Source of the DNA: Tubiluchus corallicola
Taxonomy: Eukaryota > Priapulida > Priapulimorpha > Priapulimorphida > Tubiluchidae
Direction of reading: 5' to 3'
Assembly: GCA_030141605.1 (NCBI GenBank)
Contig: JAQGDQ010000384.1
Location: 183,793-223,252, forward strand
Length of the DNA: 39,460 bases
The translations under genes were made by a program, and so were the position numbers. Of this stretch, positions 1 to 7,088 are shown in pieces; position 1 is the stretch's first letter, and each line of letters begins with the position of its first letter. Under the pieces are notes generated by a model. That model saw only the letters and a program-made list of their open reading frames with translations. It was not told the DNA's origin and did no database searches.

Positions 1-59
1 AAAGTTATGATTGTATACTATAGATTGATTATCAGTTAGTTATAATACATTTATATACT

Positions 60-84
60 TTTCCTCCCACCTTCCCCCCCCCAT
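60..84. repeat. Poly-C motif just upstream of the integrase, possible attachment-site half
   Basis: The sequence TTTCCTCCCA is followed after four bases by a run of nine C and then AT. The same arrangement (TTTCCTCCCA, a short spacer, a C run, AT) recurs at 11424-11446, where the A+T-rich island meets miaB. A motif shared between the int-proximal end and the far end of an island could be attL/attR, but the match is short and partly low complexity. This is an inference only. Confidence 0.25.
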
Positions 85-98
85 ATCAATTTTTTTCA

Positions 99-106
99 TA
101 TCTTTG
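99..106 (+). promoter_or_regulatory. Candidate -7 box (TATCTTTG) for the integrase
   Basis: The octamer matches the Bacteroidota -7 consensus TAnnTTTG and ends 24 bases before the ATG of the tyrosine recombinase. No convincing -33 TTTG lies about 20 bases upstream, because the C run occupies that place. The same octamer recurs in the miaB leader at 11225-11232. Confidence 0.4.
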
Positions 107-129
107 ATTATTCGGAATTTTAATCAAAA

Positions 130-1866
130 ATGGAACGAGATATTTCCCCAGATAAAATCAAAATAATGAACTCCTATGGTTGGAGTTTAGAGACTGAAAA
201 TAGTTTCTTTCAGTTTGCTGATGAGATAATAGGGGAAGATTACAAGGGTAAGTTTTTCATTAAAAAAAATACCTCGAATGGAAAGTATTCTTGGAATTAC
301 AACTTCTCCTCCACGAAAATAAAACCGAGAAAAAAATACCTATGTAGTTGTGATGTTCAAATAAAGGATGGGGAGAGTTCTTTCCAACACGCTACAAAGG
401 TTTTTCTTCAAAAAATAAATCATCAGTTTTCCAATAAGAATGTAATCGAACCAAACCTATCTAAATACATCGATGAGTATTTAGCGGTTTGTATCAAGGA
501 TGGTGGAATTGAGTTCGTTGAAAAGGGAAAAGGAAAGAAGAAATATCAGGCTGTCACTTATAACGGTTTAGGTAATAATCTGAAGAACTTTTCTACAATG
601 AAAAGAAGATTAAGGGTTCTCGGTGAATTTAAATCTTTCTGTGAAGAGAAAAAGATTAAAACTATTGATGTTTCAAAGGGTGAAGATTTCAGAGAAAAAT
701 TCAAAGAATACTTCTACTCATTAAAAAACAGAAACAAAAAAACAAGAGATGGAAGTATAGTAGGTGATAAACAACTTACAAGAGCTACCATAAAACTTCA
801 CCTCCAATCGGTTAGAATGTTTTTAAACTGGTTAACCAAACCCAAAAGTGAAAACGGTAGGGGTTTAATTAAAGAACACACAATCACACCTGAGTATCAG
901 AACTTCCTCTTGGATGAAGGATTTGGAACTCATAATTCTAAACAACAAAAAATCTACGATGATTTCTCACCATCCAATTACAAACAATCTGTGAAAGATT
1001 GTCAAATATACATTAGAGAGGTTTGGAATCTATATTGTAAATACGAGGGAGATAGAGAGAGAATACGAGAAGAAAGATTATCCTACAATGAAAAATTAAA
1101 AGATGGTACTCTAAGTGGTAGGAAACATAAAAACCAACCAAAGGAACTCATCGTAATGGGTGATGTGGTGTTTTTTGTTTCATTTCTTCAGTTGATGTAT
1201 GGAACTCGAATTACAGAAATATTACAAGCGTATCGAAATAGAGAAGGTTGGGAAAAACATAGAATTAAAACACAAGTATCTTCATATTTCAGAAGAGTTG
1301 AAGGTAAAGAAGGGGAGTTAGATTATTATTATTTGGAGATTGTAAACTCTAAGAAAAAGGATAGAACCATTCCTATCGTAGATGGAATATACTCATGGTC
1401 TGAACCTCCCAAAGGAATACCATTTAAGTATCATGAAAAACACACATTAGTTCTTGAAGAAGGAGAAAATCCTTTACCATACCCAGTATGGGAAACGAAT
1501 ATTATGGATGTGATATTTGAATTATTTCACCCTAAAGACCATGTAAAAACATTCCCTTCACCAAATATGAACGAGAAACCTGATAAGGGATATTCGAACA
1601 ATTATTATTTAAATCTTTTTAAAGAAAGATTGGCTGAAGGAGAATACAATTGGAAAGAAAGAGGAATTACATCAACTCACCACCTTCGTTCTTATTTTGT
1701 GAGTTATATGTTTTTACAAGATGTAAGAATCGAAGATGTGATAGAAATTACCGGACATTCTTATCAAACAGCGATGAATTACTATCGTAGAATCAATACA
1801 GAAATGATGAAGGAAACTCTTCAACATAGAGATTTAAGAAATATTCTTAGAAAGAATAAAGTATAA
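130..1866 (+). CDS. Tyrosine recombinase (phage-type integrase), large form
   Basis: This is a site-specific DNA recombinase, expected to integrate and excise the surrounding island through a phosphotyrosine intermediate. In the C-terminal catalytic domain the first Arg is in YGTRITEIL (R360), followed by HHLR (H517 and R520), GHS (H543) and the nucleophile in the YYRR motif (Y551 or Y552). The N-terminal half (about residues 110-240) fits an SAM-like core-binding domain. At 578 residues it is much longer than usual integrases of 300-450. The extra length is an N-terminal domain and a lysine-rich insert around residues 265-345. The gene is A+T-rich like the rest of the island. Its stop codon sits at the edge of an IS256-type insertion, which separates it from its terminator at 3255-3280. 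Family assignment is secure; the target site is not known. Confidence 0.9.
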   Translation: MERDISPDKIKIMNSYGWSLETENSFFQFADEIIGEDYKGKFFIKKNTSNGKYSWNYNFSSTKIKPRKKYLCSCDVQIKDGESSFQHATKVFLQKINHQFSNKNVIEPNLSKYIDEYLAVCIKDGGIEFVEKGKGKKKYQAVTYNGLGNNLKNFSTMKRRLRVLGEFKSFCEEKKIKTIDVSKGEDFREKFKEYFYSLKNRNKKTRDGSIVGDKQLTRATIKLHLQSVRMFLNWLTKPKSENGRGLIKEHTITPEYQNFLLDEGFGTHNSKQQKIYDDFSPSNYKQSVKDCQIYIREVWNLYCKYEGDRERIREERLSYNEKLKDGTLSGRKHKNQPKELIVMGDVVFFVSFLQLMYGTRITEILQAYRNREGWEKHRIKTQVSSYFRRVEGKEGELDYYYLEIVNSKKKDRTIPIVDGIYSWSEPPKGIPFKYHEKHTLVLEEGENPLPYPVWETNIMDVIFELFHPKDHVKTFPSPNMNEKPDKGYSNNYYLNLFKERLAEGEYNWKERGITSTHHLRSYFVSYMFLQDVRIEDVIEITGHSYQTAMNYYRRINTEMMKETLQHRDLRNILRKNKV

Positions 1867-1868
1867 AA

Positions 1869-1903
1869 AGACACTGTTTCACAAAGTGTGTAAACTAAAA
1901 AAA
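1869..1903 (+). repeat. Left terminal inverted repeat of the IS256-family element
   Basis: It pairs with 3211-3245 with only about two mismatches over 35 bases. The outer 20 bases, GACACTGTTTCACAAAGTGT, are identical in the two ends. Confidence 0.9.
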
Positions 1904-1936
1904 TACAGCACTATCTCATAAACTGTGTAAATAGAA

Positions 1937-1969
1937 AATGCCGAGGGTTGCAACCCTCGGCATTTTTTT
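1937..1969 (+). terminator. Intrinsic terminator inside the IS256 left end
   Basis: A perfect 13-bp stem (ATGCCGAGGGTTG with CAACCCTCGGCAT, 1938-1963) is followed by a T run. It lies between the left inverted repeat and the transposase start, where it would block transcription entering from the integrase gene. Half of the stem sequence (ACCCTCGGTATTTTTTT) recurs just before the right inverted repeat at about 3201-3217. Confidence 0.85.
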
Positions 1970-1995
1970 GTTTAATTTTAAAACTTTAGACAGTA

Positions 1996-3192
1996 ATGAA
2001 AAAAGAAGATTTATTAAATGATGATTTCCTTGAACAGTTTAATTCAGGGGAAGAGCTCAATGGTTTTTTACAAGAGCTCCAAAAACGAGGCATTGAAAAG
2101 ATGCTTGAAGGAGAACTCGATGGTCATTTAGGCTATGATAAGAATCAAAAATCGGATAATCAGAATGCCCGCAATGGCTATTCAGAGAAGAGAGTCCGAA
2201 CCACTCTGGGAGAATCCAACATTCAGGTTCCCCGAGACCGTGATGCTTCGTTTAATCCGATGATTGTACCCAAAGGAGGGAACATGGTCGATGGCTTAGA
2301 GAATATCATTGTTTCGTTTTATGCTAAAGGAATGAGTAATAGCGATATTGAAGAGCAAATTCGGGAGCTATACGGTTTTGAAGTTTCTACATCCACCATA
2401 TCAAGGATTACCGATTCAGTCACCAACGACATTGTAGCGTGGCAGAACCGACCTCTGGAAATTGTATACCTAATTGTTTGGATGGATGGCATTGTATTTA
2501 AAGTGCGGGAGAACTCTAAGGTCGTCAACAAAACCGTTTACATTGCCGTAGGACTTCGCAGAGATGGGAAAAAAGAGGTTCTTGGCTTATGGTTGGGCAA
2601 GAGTGAGTCCGCTGCCTTTTGGATGAACGTACTTACCGATATGAAAGCCCGTGGAGTTAACGATATTCTGATTACGGCAACAGATAACTTGAATGGTTTT
2701 ACAGATACTATCCGAACTGTTTTCCCTGAATCTAAAACACAAATATGTGTTGTTCATCAAATCCGTAACGCAAGCAGATACGTGGTTTGGAAAGATAAAA
2801 AGGCATTTACAAAAGATATGAAGCAAATCTATAATGCCCCTACAAAAGAGGCTGCAAAAGCAGCTTTAGAAGATTTTGCAGCAGCTTGGGAGGATAAATA
2901 CTCTTACGCAATTAAAAGCTGGCGAGACAACTGGGAAGATCTAACAGTATTCTTTGAGTTTCCGCTGGAAATCAGAAAGATAATTTATACAACCAACCTG
3001 ATTGAGAATCTCAACGGAAAAATCAGAAAATACACAAAAAACAAACTTTCATTCCCGTCAGACCAGGCTGTAATGAAATCTGTATTTTTGGCAACCAGAG
3101 AAGCAACTAAAAAATGGTCAATGCCAATCAGAAACTGGGGCATTGTCTTGAATCAGTTCTTAGTTATATTTGAAAAAAGGGTCCAGCTATAA
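1996..3192 (+). CDS. IS256-family (Mutator-type) transposase
   Basis: DDE transposase of 398 residues, the usual family length of about 400. The catalytic triad is visible as D164 (VWMDGIVFK), D230 ([10 protein letters not shown]) and E337 ([10 protein letters not shown]). The characteristic CxxH motif (CVVH, C251 and H254) lies between the second Asp and the Glu. The N-terminal region (about 20-140) carries the conserved [10 protein letters not shown] and [11 protein letters not shown] motifs of the DNA-binding part. The frame is uninterrupted and lies between complete inverted repeats, so the element may still be active. It is the only coding region in the element. Confidence 0.97.
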   Translation: MKKEDLLNDDFLEQFNSGEELNGFLQELQKRGIEKMLEGELDGHLGYDKNQKSDNQNARNGYSEKRVRTTLGESNIQVPRDRDASFNPMIVPKGGNMVDGLENIIVSFYAKGMSNSDIEEQIRELYGFEVSTSTISRITDSVTNDIVAWQNRPLEIVYLIVWMDGIVFKVRENSKVVNKTVYIAVGLRRDGKKEVLGLWLGKSESAAFWMNVLTDMKARGVNDILITATDNLNGFTDTIRTVFPESKTQICVVHQIRNASRYVVWKDKKAFTKDMKQIYNAPTKEAAKAALEDFAAAWEDKYSYAIKSWRDNWEDLTVFFEFPLEIRKIIYTTNLIENLNGKIRKYTKNKLSFPSDQAVMKSVFLATREATKKWSMPIRNWGIVLNQFLVIFEKRVQL

Positions 3193-3210
3193 ATAGCCAA
3201 ACCCTCGGTA

Positions 3211-3245
3211 TTTTTTTAGTTTTAACACTTTGTGAAACAGTGTCT
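3211..3245 (-). repeat. Right terminal inverted repeat of the IS256-family element
   Basis: Reverse complement of 1869-1903 with about two internal differences. It is followed directly by the second copy of the TATAAAAA target duplication. Confidence 0.9.
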
Positions 3246-3254
3246 TATAAAAAG

Positions 3255-3280
3255 AAAGGTGAAACTCTCATTTCACCTTT
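3255..3280. terminator. Bidirectional hairpin that once followed the integrase gene
   Basis: A perfect 10-bp stem (AAAGGTGAAA with TTTCACCTTT) has a 6-base loop. On the minus strand it is followed by CTTTTTATA and lies at the end of the small minus-strand ORF 3268-3405. On the plus strand it would have been directly downstream of the integrase stop before the IS256 element entered. It therefore served two converging genes. Confidence 0.65.
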
Positions 3281-3405
3281 AATTCTACCCATTCGTATAA
3301 AGATATATCTTTATATACATCATCTCTCTCCCACTCCTCAACCTTCTGTTTTTCCATTATCTCAATTGAAAGGAGTTTCCTATGTTTCTTTTCTTTTTTA
3401 TTCAT
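3268..3405 (-). CDS. Small 45-residue charged protein downstream of the serine recombinase
   Basis: An ATG-to-TGA frame starts MNKKEKKHRKLLSIEIMEKQ and ends EWVELKVK. It is rich in Lys and Glu, with a likely amphipathic helix in the first half and several aromatic residues in the second. It begins about 30 bases after the recombinase stop on the same strand, so the two could be co-transcribed. Its stop codon lies inside the terminator hairpin, as expected for the last gene of a unit. No family is recognised. It could be a recombination accessory protein, a small regulator, or a chance frame; its placement and clean termination favour a real gene. Confidence 0.45.
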   Translation of the reverse strand: MNKKEKKHRKLLSIEIMEKQKVEEWERDDVYKDISLYEWVELKVK

Positions 3406-3434
3406 TTTATTTGATTACGGTAATCAGGTAATCA

Positions 3435-4046
3435 CTAAACTAATTGAAGATTTGGTTTTATATATTTTTTAATCTTGGTAATTGTATTCTTATTCAAATC
3501 ACATAATCTTCCAACCTCACTTCCTTTTAATCCCATTTCAAGATATTCGATTGCCTTAGAATGTTTTTGAAGGAACTTCATTGTAGTTTCCTTACCTCTC
3601 TTCTTTCTGTTTTTGTATTTACCCATCATCTGTGCCACTCGGATTCCTTCCATTTGTCTTTGAGATATAAGTGATTTCTCAAAAGATGACATGGTCGATA
3701 ATATGTTCAAGAGTAGTTCAGAGAAGTAATCTTTTTCACCATTATCATTAAGATTTTGGAAGTTGGGATTTCTACAAACAACTCGGATTCCCCTTTCAGT
3801 TAGTTCTTTCCATACCTGAAGAACAGATAAAGTATCACGACCCAATCGGTCAATTGAGTGAACCTCTAAATGAGTTAAAACACCTTCATCAATCCACTTT
3901 CTTAGTTTTCCTCCGTTCTTTCTTTCAAACAGCGGTGTAAGTCCTGATTCTTTATCTATTAGGATTTCATCAAATCCTTCAAGATTTTGAATTTGTCTTG
4001 ATTCGTTTTGTTCTATTGTTGAAACACGAGAGTAAAACACCTTCAT
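3435..4046 (-). CDS. Serine recombinase (resolvase/invertase family)
   Basis: Small serine recombinase of 203 residues, near the family norm of 180-210. The N-terminal motif YSRVSTIEQN holds the nucleophile S9 with R7, and SIDRLGRD supplies the catalytic arginines R67 and R70. A long dimerisation helix (about residues 100-135, from LLLNILSTMSSFEKSL) is followed by a basic linker (KNRKKRGK). A C-terminal helix-turn-helix (about 150-200, with SEVGRLCDLNKNTITKIKKY) would recognise the crossover site. It would resolve, invert or integrate DNA at short sites. A second recombinase close to the tyrosine integrase marks the region as a mobile island. The start is the first ATG of the frame, preceded by A+T-rich sequence without a Shine-Dalgarno motif. 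Confidence 0.93.
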   Translation of the reverse strand: MKVFYSRVSTIEQNESRQIQNLEGFDEILIDKESGLTPLFERKNGGKLRKWIDEGVLTHLEVHSIDRLGRDTLSVLQVWKELTERGIRVVCRNPNFQNLNDNGEKDYFSELLLNILSTMSSFEKSLISQRQMEGIRVAQMMGKYKNRKKRGKETTMKFLQKHSKAIEYLEMGLKGSEVGRLCDLNKNTITKIKKYIKPNLQLV

Positions 4047-4421
4047 ATTGTTCCTATTTTTGATGTGTTAAACATTATATGTCTAATTTAGGAAAAAACA
4101 ACCAATTATCCAACTATTTTGAGTAAAAATCCTATTTTTTAAATCCTATTCTCAACTACACATCTTTAATAGGAAAAAATCTACCACCATCTCTGTAAAA
4201 ACCCTTGATTTTATTGGTGTTTTCAGGGTTTTTTCGTATATTAGTATTGGTGGAGAATACCCCTATGTTTCTCGGAACTCAGGGGTTTGAATTTCTGAAA
4301 ACCTGAATCGGAGGTTTTACTATATCGAGGTAGCAGATTCCCCATATGGATTTTCTACACTAATCCATTCCTCATCAAAAAATACCGGAACAAAAATTTT
4401 CACCCATAGGAAAATGATAGG
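4047..4421. other. Intergenic stretch with gene remnants, no intact gene
   Basis: No complete frame is present. A hairpin with T run (AAAACCCT at about 4197-4204 with AGGGTTTTTT at 4225-4234) may end leftward or rightward transcription. At about 4246-4290 a short frame reads GGEYPYVSRNSG, a peptide reminiscent of target-recognition domains in type I/IIG restriction-modification proteins. It then stops and continues out of context. Together with the methyltransferase tail just downstream, this may be debris of a restriction-modification locus, but the similarity is too short to be sure. Confidence 0.3.
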
Positions 4422-4756
4422 GTAAAGAAAAACCCTCACTACCACCTCGACACAGAATTGTAAAGGGAGAATACTCAAACTCCATATCACCCTATCTACC
4501 TAACATCAAAGGAAAGAATATGGGAGATTATTGGAATGAGGATATCGTAAGAACATCGGTAGCAAATCAAAAGTTGGATATTGAAGGAGAACACCCAGCT
4601 CCTTTCCCTGAGGAAATTATCACTCTACCCATTCTTCAAACTTCTAAAGAGTTTGAATTGATATTGGACCCTTTTATGGGGAGTGGAACAACAGGAAGAG
4701 TCTGTGATAAGTTAGGTAGGAATTTTGTGGGGTATGATTTGGAGAAGTTTATTTAA
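4422..4756 (+). pseudogene. C-terminal remnant of an N4/N6 DNA methyltransferase
   Basis: The open frame runs from a TAG at about 4420 to the TAA at 4754-4756. Its only ATG is at 4520. The translation contains the AdoMet-binding motif I of beta-class methyltransferases, DPFMGSGTTGR, preceded by HPAPFPEEI and followed by LGRNFVGYDL, which is the normal end of such enzymes. The catalytic (S/D/N)PPY motif and the first half of the protein are missing. The frame upstream of ATG 4520 (SPYLPNIKGKN) continues the homology, so the gene was cut at its 5' end rather than starting here. It overlaps the end of the convergent HAD gene by 8 bases. It is almost certainly not active. Confidence 0.75.
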
Positions 4757-5324
4757 AGAACTTATAGTATTTATGTGTTCCTAATTCTAACATTGGAAAA
4801 TCTCCTTTTGAATTTCCAAAAACATGAATCTCATCAAATTCTTTTAGATTATATTTTTCTTTAATTCTTCTAACCTTTTCTTTTCCATTACAATTAGGAG
4901 TTGAAAACCTCCCTGTTAATTTTCCATCTATAGTTTCTAACTCTGTTGAAATTAAATCAAAACCCATTTCATCACACCATGGTTTTAGATAATTGGAGAT
5001 ACTAGCTGAAACAATTACTGTCTTAGAATCTTTATTTATTTTTTTGTTAAAATCTTTAAATGATTCTTTGATTGATTTTTTAAGTTTTAGATTAAAAAAA
5101 TCTAAACTCAAAAGGTTAAAATCATCTAACTTGAATTCATTAAAATTTAAATAAAACATTTCTTTTAAATCACTCCTCGAATAAAAAGGGAATAGAAATA
5201 AAACGGATAACCAAAATTTTAAAAATTGAAATATTCCTAATGAAAAAAAAGAGAATTTAATTAATGAATCCCCATTTGTAATTGTTCCATCAAAATCAAT
5301 TAAATAAATCAGATTTTTCTTCAT
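4749..5324 (-). CDS. HAD-superfamily (subclass IB) phosphatase, last gene of the arabinose-donor operon
   Basis: Haloacid-dehalogenase phosphatase of 191 residues. Motif I is DFDGT (nucleophile D10 and D12), motif II is VSAS (S106), the motif III lysine is K148 (NGKEK) and the acidic motif is GNSKGD (D175). The arrangement resembles PSP/SerB-like IB enzymes with an alpha-helical cap at about residues 20-95. This cap is unusually hydrophobic (around 22-50) and may touch the membrane. The start overlaps the preceding membrane-protein gene by 29 bases, so the genes are translationally coupled. In context the likely job is removing the 5'-phosphate from polyprenyl-phospho-5-phosphoribose, a step done by a different phosphatase family in mycobacteria. 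The substrate is inferred from the operon, not seen. Confidence 0.8.
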   Translation of the reverse strand: MKKNLIYLIDFDGTITNGDSLIKFSFFSLGIFQFLKFWLSVLFLFPFYSRSDLKEMFYLNFNEFKLDDFNLLSLDFFNLKLKKSIKESFKDFNKKINKDSKTVIVSASISNYLKPWCDEMGFDLISTELETIDGKLTGRFSTPNCNGKEKVRRIKEKYNLKEFDEIHVFGNSKGDFPMLELGTHKYYKFFK

Positions 5325-6348
5325 TGTAAGTGTATGTTAAATAAAAAATGACAGGAGTTATAATAACCCAAGGTCTTATTAATCTACTAGACAGAAATAA
5401 TCCAGAGATAATAACAAATACTATAAAGAAAATCCATGGAAGATTTTGTTTAAAAAACCTACCATTTATGTAATGTTTTTTTGAAAAAAGTAAGTAGAAC
5501 GGAGATAAAATAAATAAAATTCTAAGTATGGTAACAATAGTACTACGTAAACTACCGAATTTACCATTTATGTAATGAAGATTAAATTCCCCTTCACTTA
5601 ATTTCCATCCATAATTTACTGATAAGGGGTCATCTTTGAACCAAACTCTAAAAAGTATAAAAATTACTGGTGGAATTAATGAACATAAAAAATAAAATGA
5701 AGAACGATTCTTAATAAACGTAAAAAATAGAGGTATTGACAACAACACAAAAACTTCTTTTATGAACATTGCAAATATGAGTAGAAGAGGGAGGGTTCGT
5801 GTGTTTTTCAAATTTATAAGTATTAAAATCATTATAAAGACTGAAGGAATTTCAATCATTAGATTTGGAAGAGTTTTAAGAATCCCTGGTGATGTTAATA
5901 TACATAGGGAAATAAGTAGGGGGTAATCTGAATAGTTGTTAAAATAAGAAAAAGTAAACATTAAAATTAAAAGACAAATAATGTAGTTTATAAATATTGA
6001 TGTGTAAATAATGGGTATATAATTTTTTGAACCAAACCAAAAGTTTGACATGAAACCCACTATTTCTGGATAAAGTACTCTGTATTTGTAAGGAGAAAAA
6101 CTTGAATCATCCATAGCCATTTTAATATAATTTTCTGTATCACCATAATAAGATGAACCTAAAACAAAAGACATTTCAGATTTTTCGGAAAATTCTGATT
6201 CAATATTATTATTAGAATAGTCTAGTAATTTATTATGTTGTGATAAGAATCCTGAATCCGGATCAACAACGGGATATAATAAAATATTAATTAGGATAAG
6301 TCCAATCAAAAAAAGTTTTTCGCTTAAAATATTTTTTATTCTTTTCAT
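5296..6348 (-). CDS. Polytopic membrane protein, probable GT-C lipid-donor glycosyltransferase
   Basis: Integral membrane protein of 350 residues with about nine hydrophobic segments. The first spans residues 11-27, followed by a large extracytoplasmic loop (about 28-100), then closely packed helices to residue 340. The first loop has an acidic residue in GDTENYIKMA (D70) and the motif PYKYRVLYP (87-95). That layout, Asp in loop one then an aromatic/Arg-Val-Leu-Pro motif before the second helix, is typical of GT-C fold glycosyltransferases that use polyprenyl-phosphate sugars. No named family is certain. It overlaps the SDR gene by 4 bases and the HAD gene by 29 bases. Its place in an operon for polyprenyl-phospho-arabinose suggests it transfers D-arabinofuranose to an acceptor outside the inner membrane. 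A flippase role is the main alternative. Confidence 0.6.
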   Translation of the reverse strand: MKRIKNILSEKLFLIGLILINILLYPVVDPDSGFLSQHNKLLDYSNNNIESEFSEKSEMSFVLGSSYYGDTENYIKMAMDDSSFSPYKYRVLYPEIVGFMSNFWFGSKNYIPIIYTSIFINYIICLLILMFTFSYFNNYSDYPLLISLCILTSPGILKTLPNLMIEIPSVFIMILILINLKNTRTLPLLLIFAMFIKEVFVLLSIPLFFTFIKNRSSFYFLCSLIPPVIFILFRVWFKDDPLSVNYGWKLSEGEFNLHYINGKFGSLRSTIVTILRILFILSPFYLLFSKKHYINGRFFKQNLPWIFFIVFVIISGLFLSSRLIRPWVIITPVIFYLTYTYNEEKSDLFN

Positions 6349-7088
6349 AATGTCAATTTTTTAAAAATAGTTTCAGGAATCACTTTAATTATCAACATAA
6401 TAAACTCCCAGAACCACTTAGAATAAATTACATTTTTCTTCTTTGTGATTGAGTTAATAATACTTTTTGAAATATCATCAGGTTTTGTAGTTAGCATCTT
6501 TGGTAAGTCTAAATGACCTGTCATTTTAGTTTCAATAAATCCTGGTTTGATTGTAATTACTTTTACACCTGACTTATTTAATCGATTTCTTAATCCACTT
6601 AAAAATGAGGAAAAAGCAGATTTAGAACTTCCATATATGTAATTAGAACCTCTCCCTCTATCTCCTGCCACTGAACTCATTCCAACTATTATTCCTTTAC
6701 CTCTTTCCTCAAAATCATTTGAAATAATATTAAGAATGCTTACAAGACCAGTAAAATTAGTCTGAATTGATATAAGAGATTCTTGAAAATCAATCTGTGA
6801 ATCCTCTTGTTTGTCAAGATATCCAATACAGGTTATAACAATATCTGGTTTTGTTTTTAGTTTCTTATAAAATGAATCATGTGATTTAAAATCTAAAACA
6901 TCGAATAACTCAATATCACAATTAATTTCATTTCTTATCTCTAAATCAGATTTGAATGAATCTAGTTGTCCCTCTTTTCTTGATGTTAAGATTAAATTTG
7001 AACCAAGTTTACCAAAATCTTTTGCAAGTGACTTTCCAACATCACTATTACCTCCTAATATTAAAACTGTCTTATTTTTAAATTCCAA
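6345..7088 (-). CDS. DprE2-like short-chain reductase (2-keto-ribofuranosyl lipid reductase)
   Basis: Short-chain dehydrogenase of 247 residues, normal length. The nucleotide-binding motif is GGNSDVG (12-18, the GGxSxxG variant typical of DprE2 rather than classical TGxxxGxG). The catalytic residues are Ser in GMSSVAG (S138/S139), Tyr in YGSSK (Y152) and K156. The C-terminal 20 residues form a hydrophobic helix (FIMLIIKVIPETIF) that may anchor the enzyme to the membrane, as in DprE2. In the known pathway this enzyme reduces polyprenyl-phospho-2-keto-ribose with NAD(P)H to the D-arabinose epimer. Its gene overlaps the DprE1-like gene by 11 bases, the usual pairing for these two partners. Assignment rests on the pairing and on the motif variant. 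Confidence 0.82.
   Translation of the reverse strand: MEFKNKTVLILGGNSDVGKSLAKDFGKLGSNLILTSRKEGQLDSFKSDLEIRNEINCDIELFDVLDFKSHDSFYKKLKTKPDIVITCIGYLDKQEDSQIDFQESLISIQTNFTGLVSILNIISNDFEERGKGIIVGMSSVAGDRGRGSNYIYGSSKSAFSSFLSGLRNRLNKSGVKVITIKPGFIETKMTGHLDLPKMLTTKPDDISKSIINSITKKKNVIYSKWFWEFIMLIIKVIPETIFKKLTL

Larger units (their letters stand above)
1869..3245 (+). mobile_element. IS256-family insertion sequence, apparently intact
   Basis: A single transposase gene is enclosed by near-perfect terminal inverted repeats of about 35 bp (1869-1903 and 3211-3245) that begin GACACTGTTTCACAAAGTGT. The flanks carry TATAAAAA on both sides (1862-1869 and 3246-3253), consistent with the 8-bp target duplication of this family, although one A is ambiguous between repeat and duplication. 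The element landed on the stop codon of the integrase gene and left its reading frame intact. It is less A+T-rich than the surrounding island, which fits later arrival from the host genome. Confidence 0.9.

Noticed and set aside
3240-3431. 63-codon plus-strand frame after the IS256 element
   Set aside because: It starts inside the inverted repeat and is antisense to the better-supported 45-residue minus-strand ORF.
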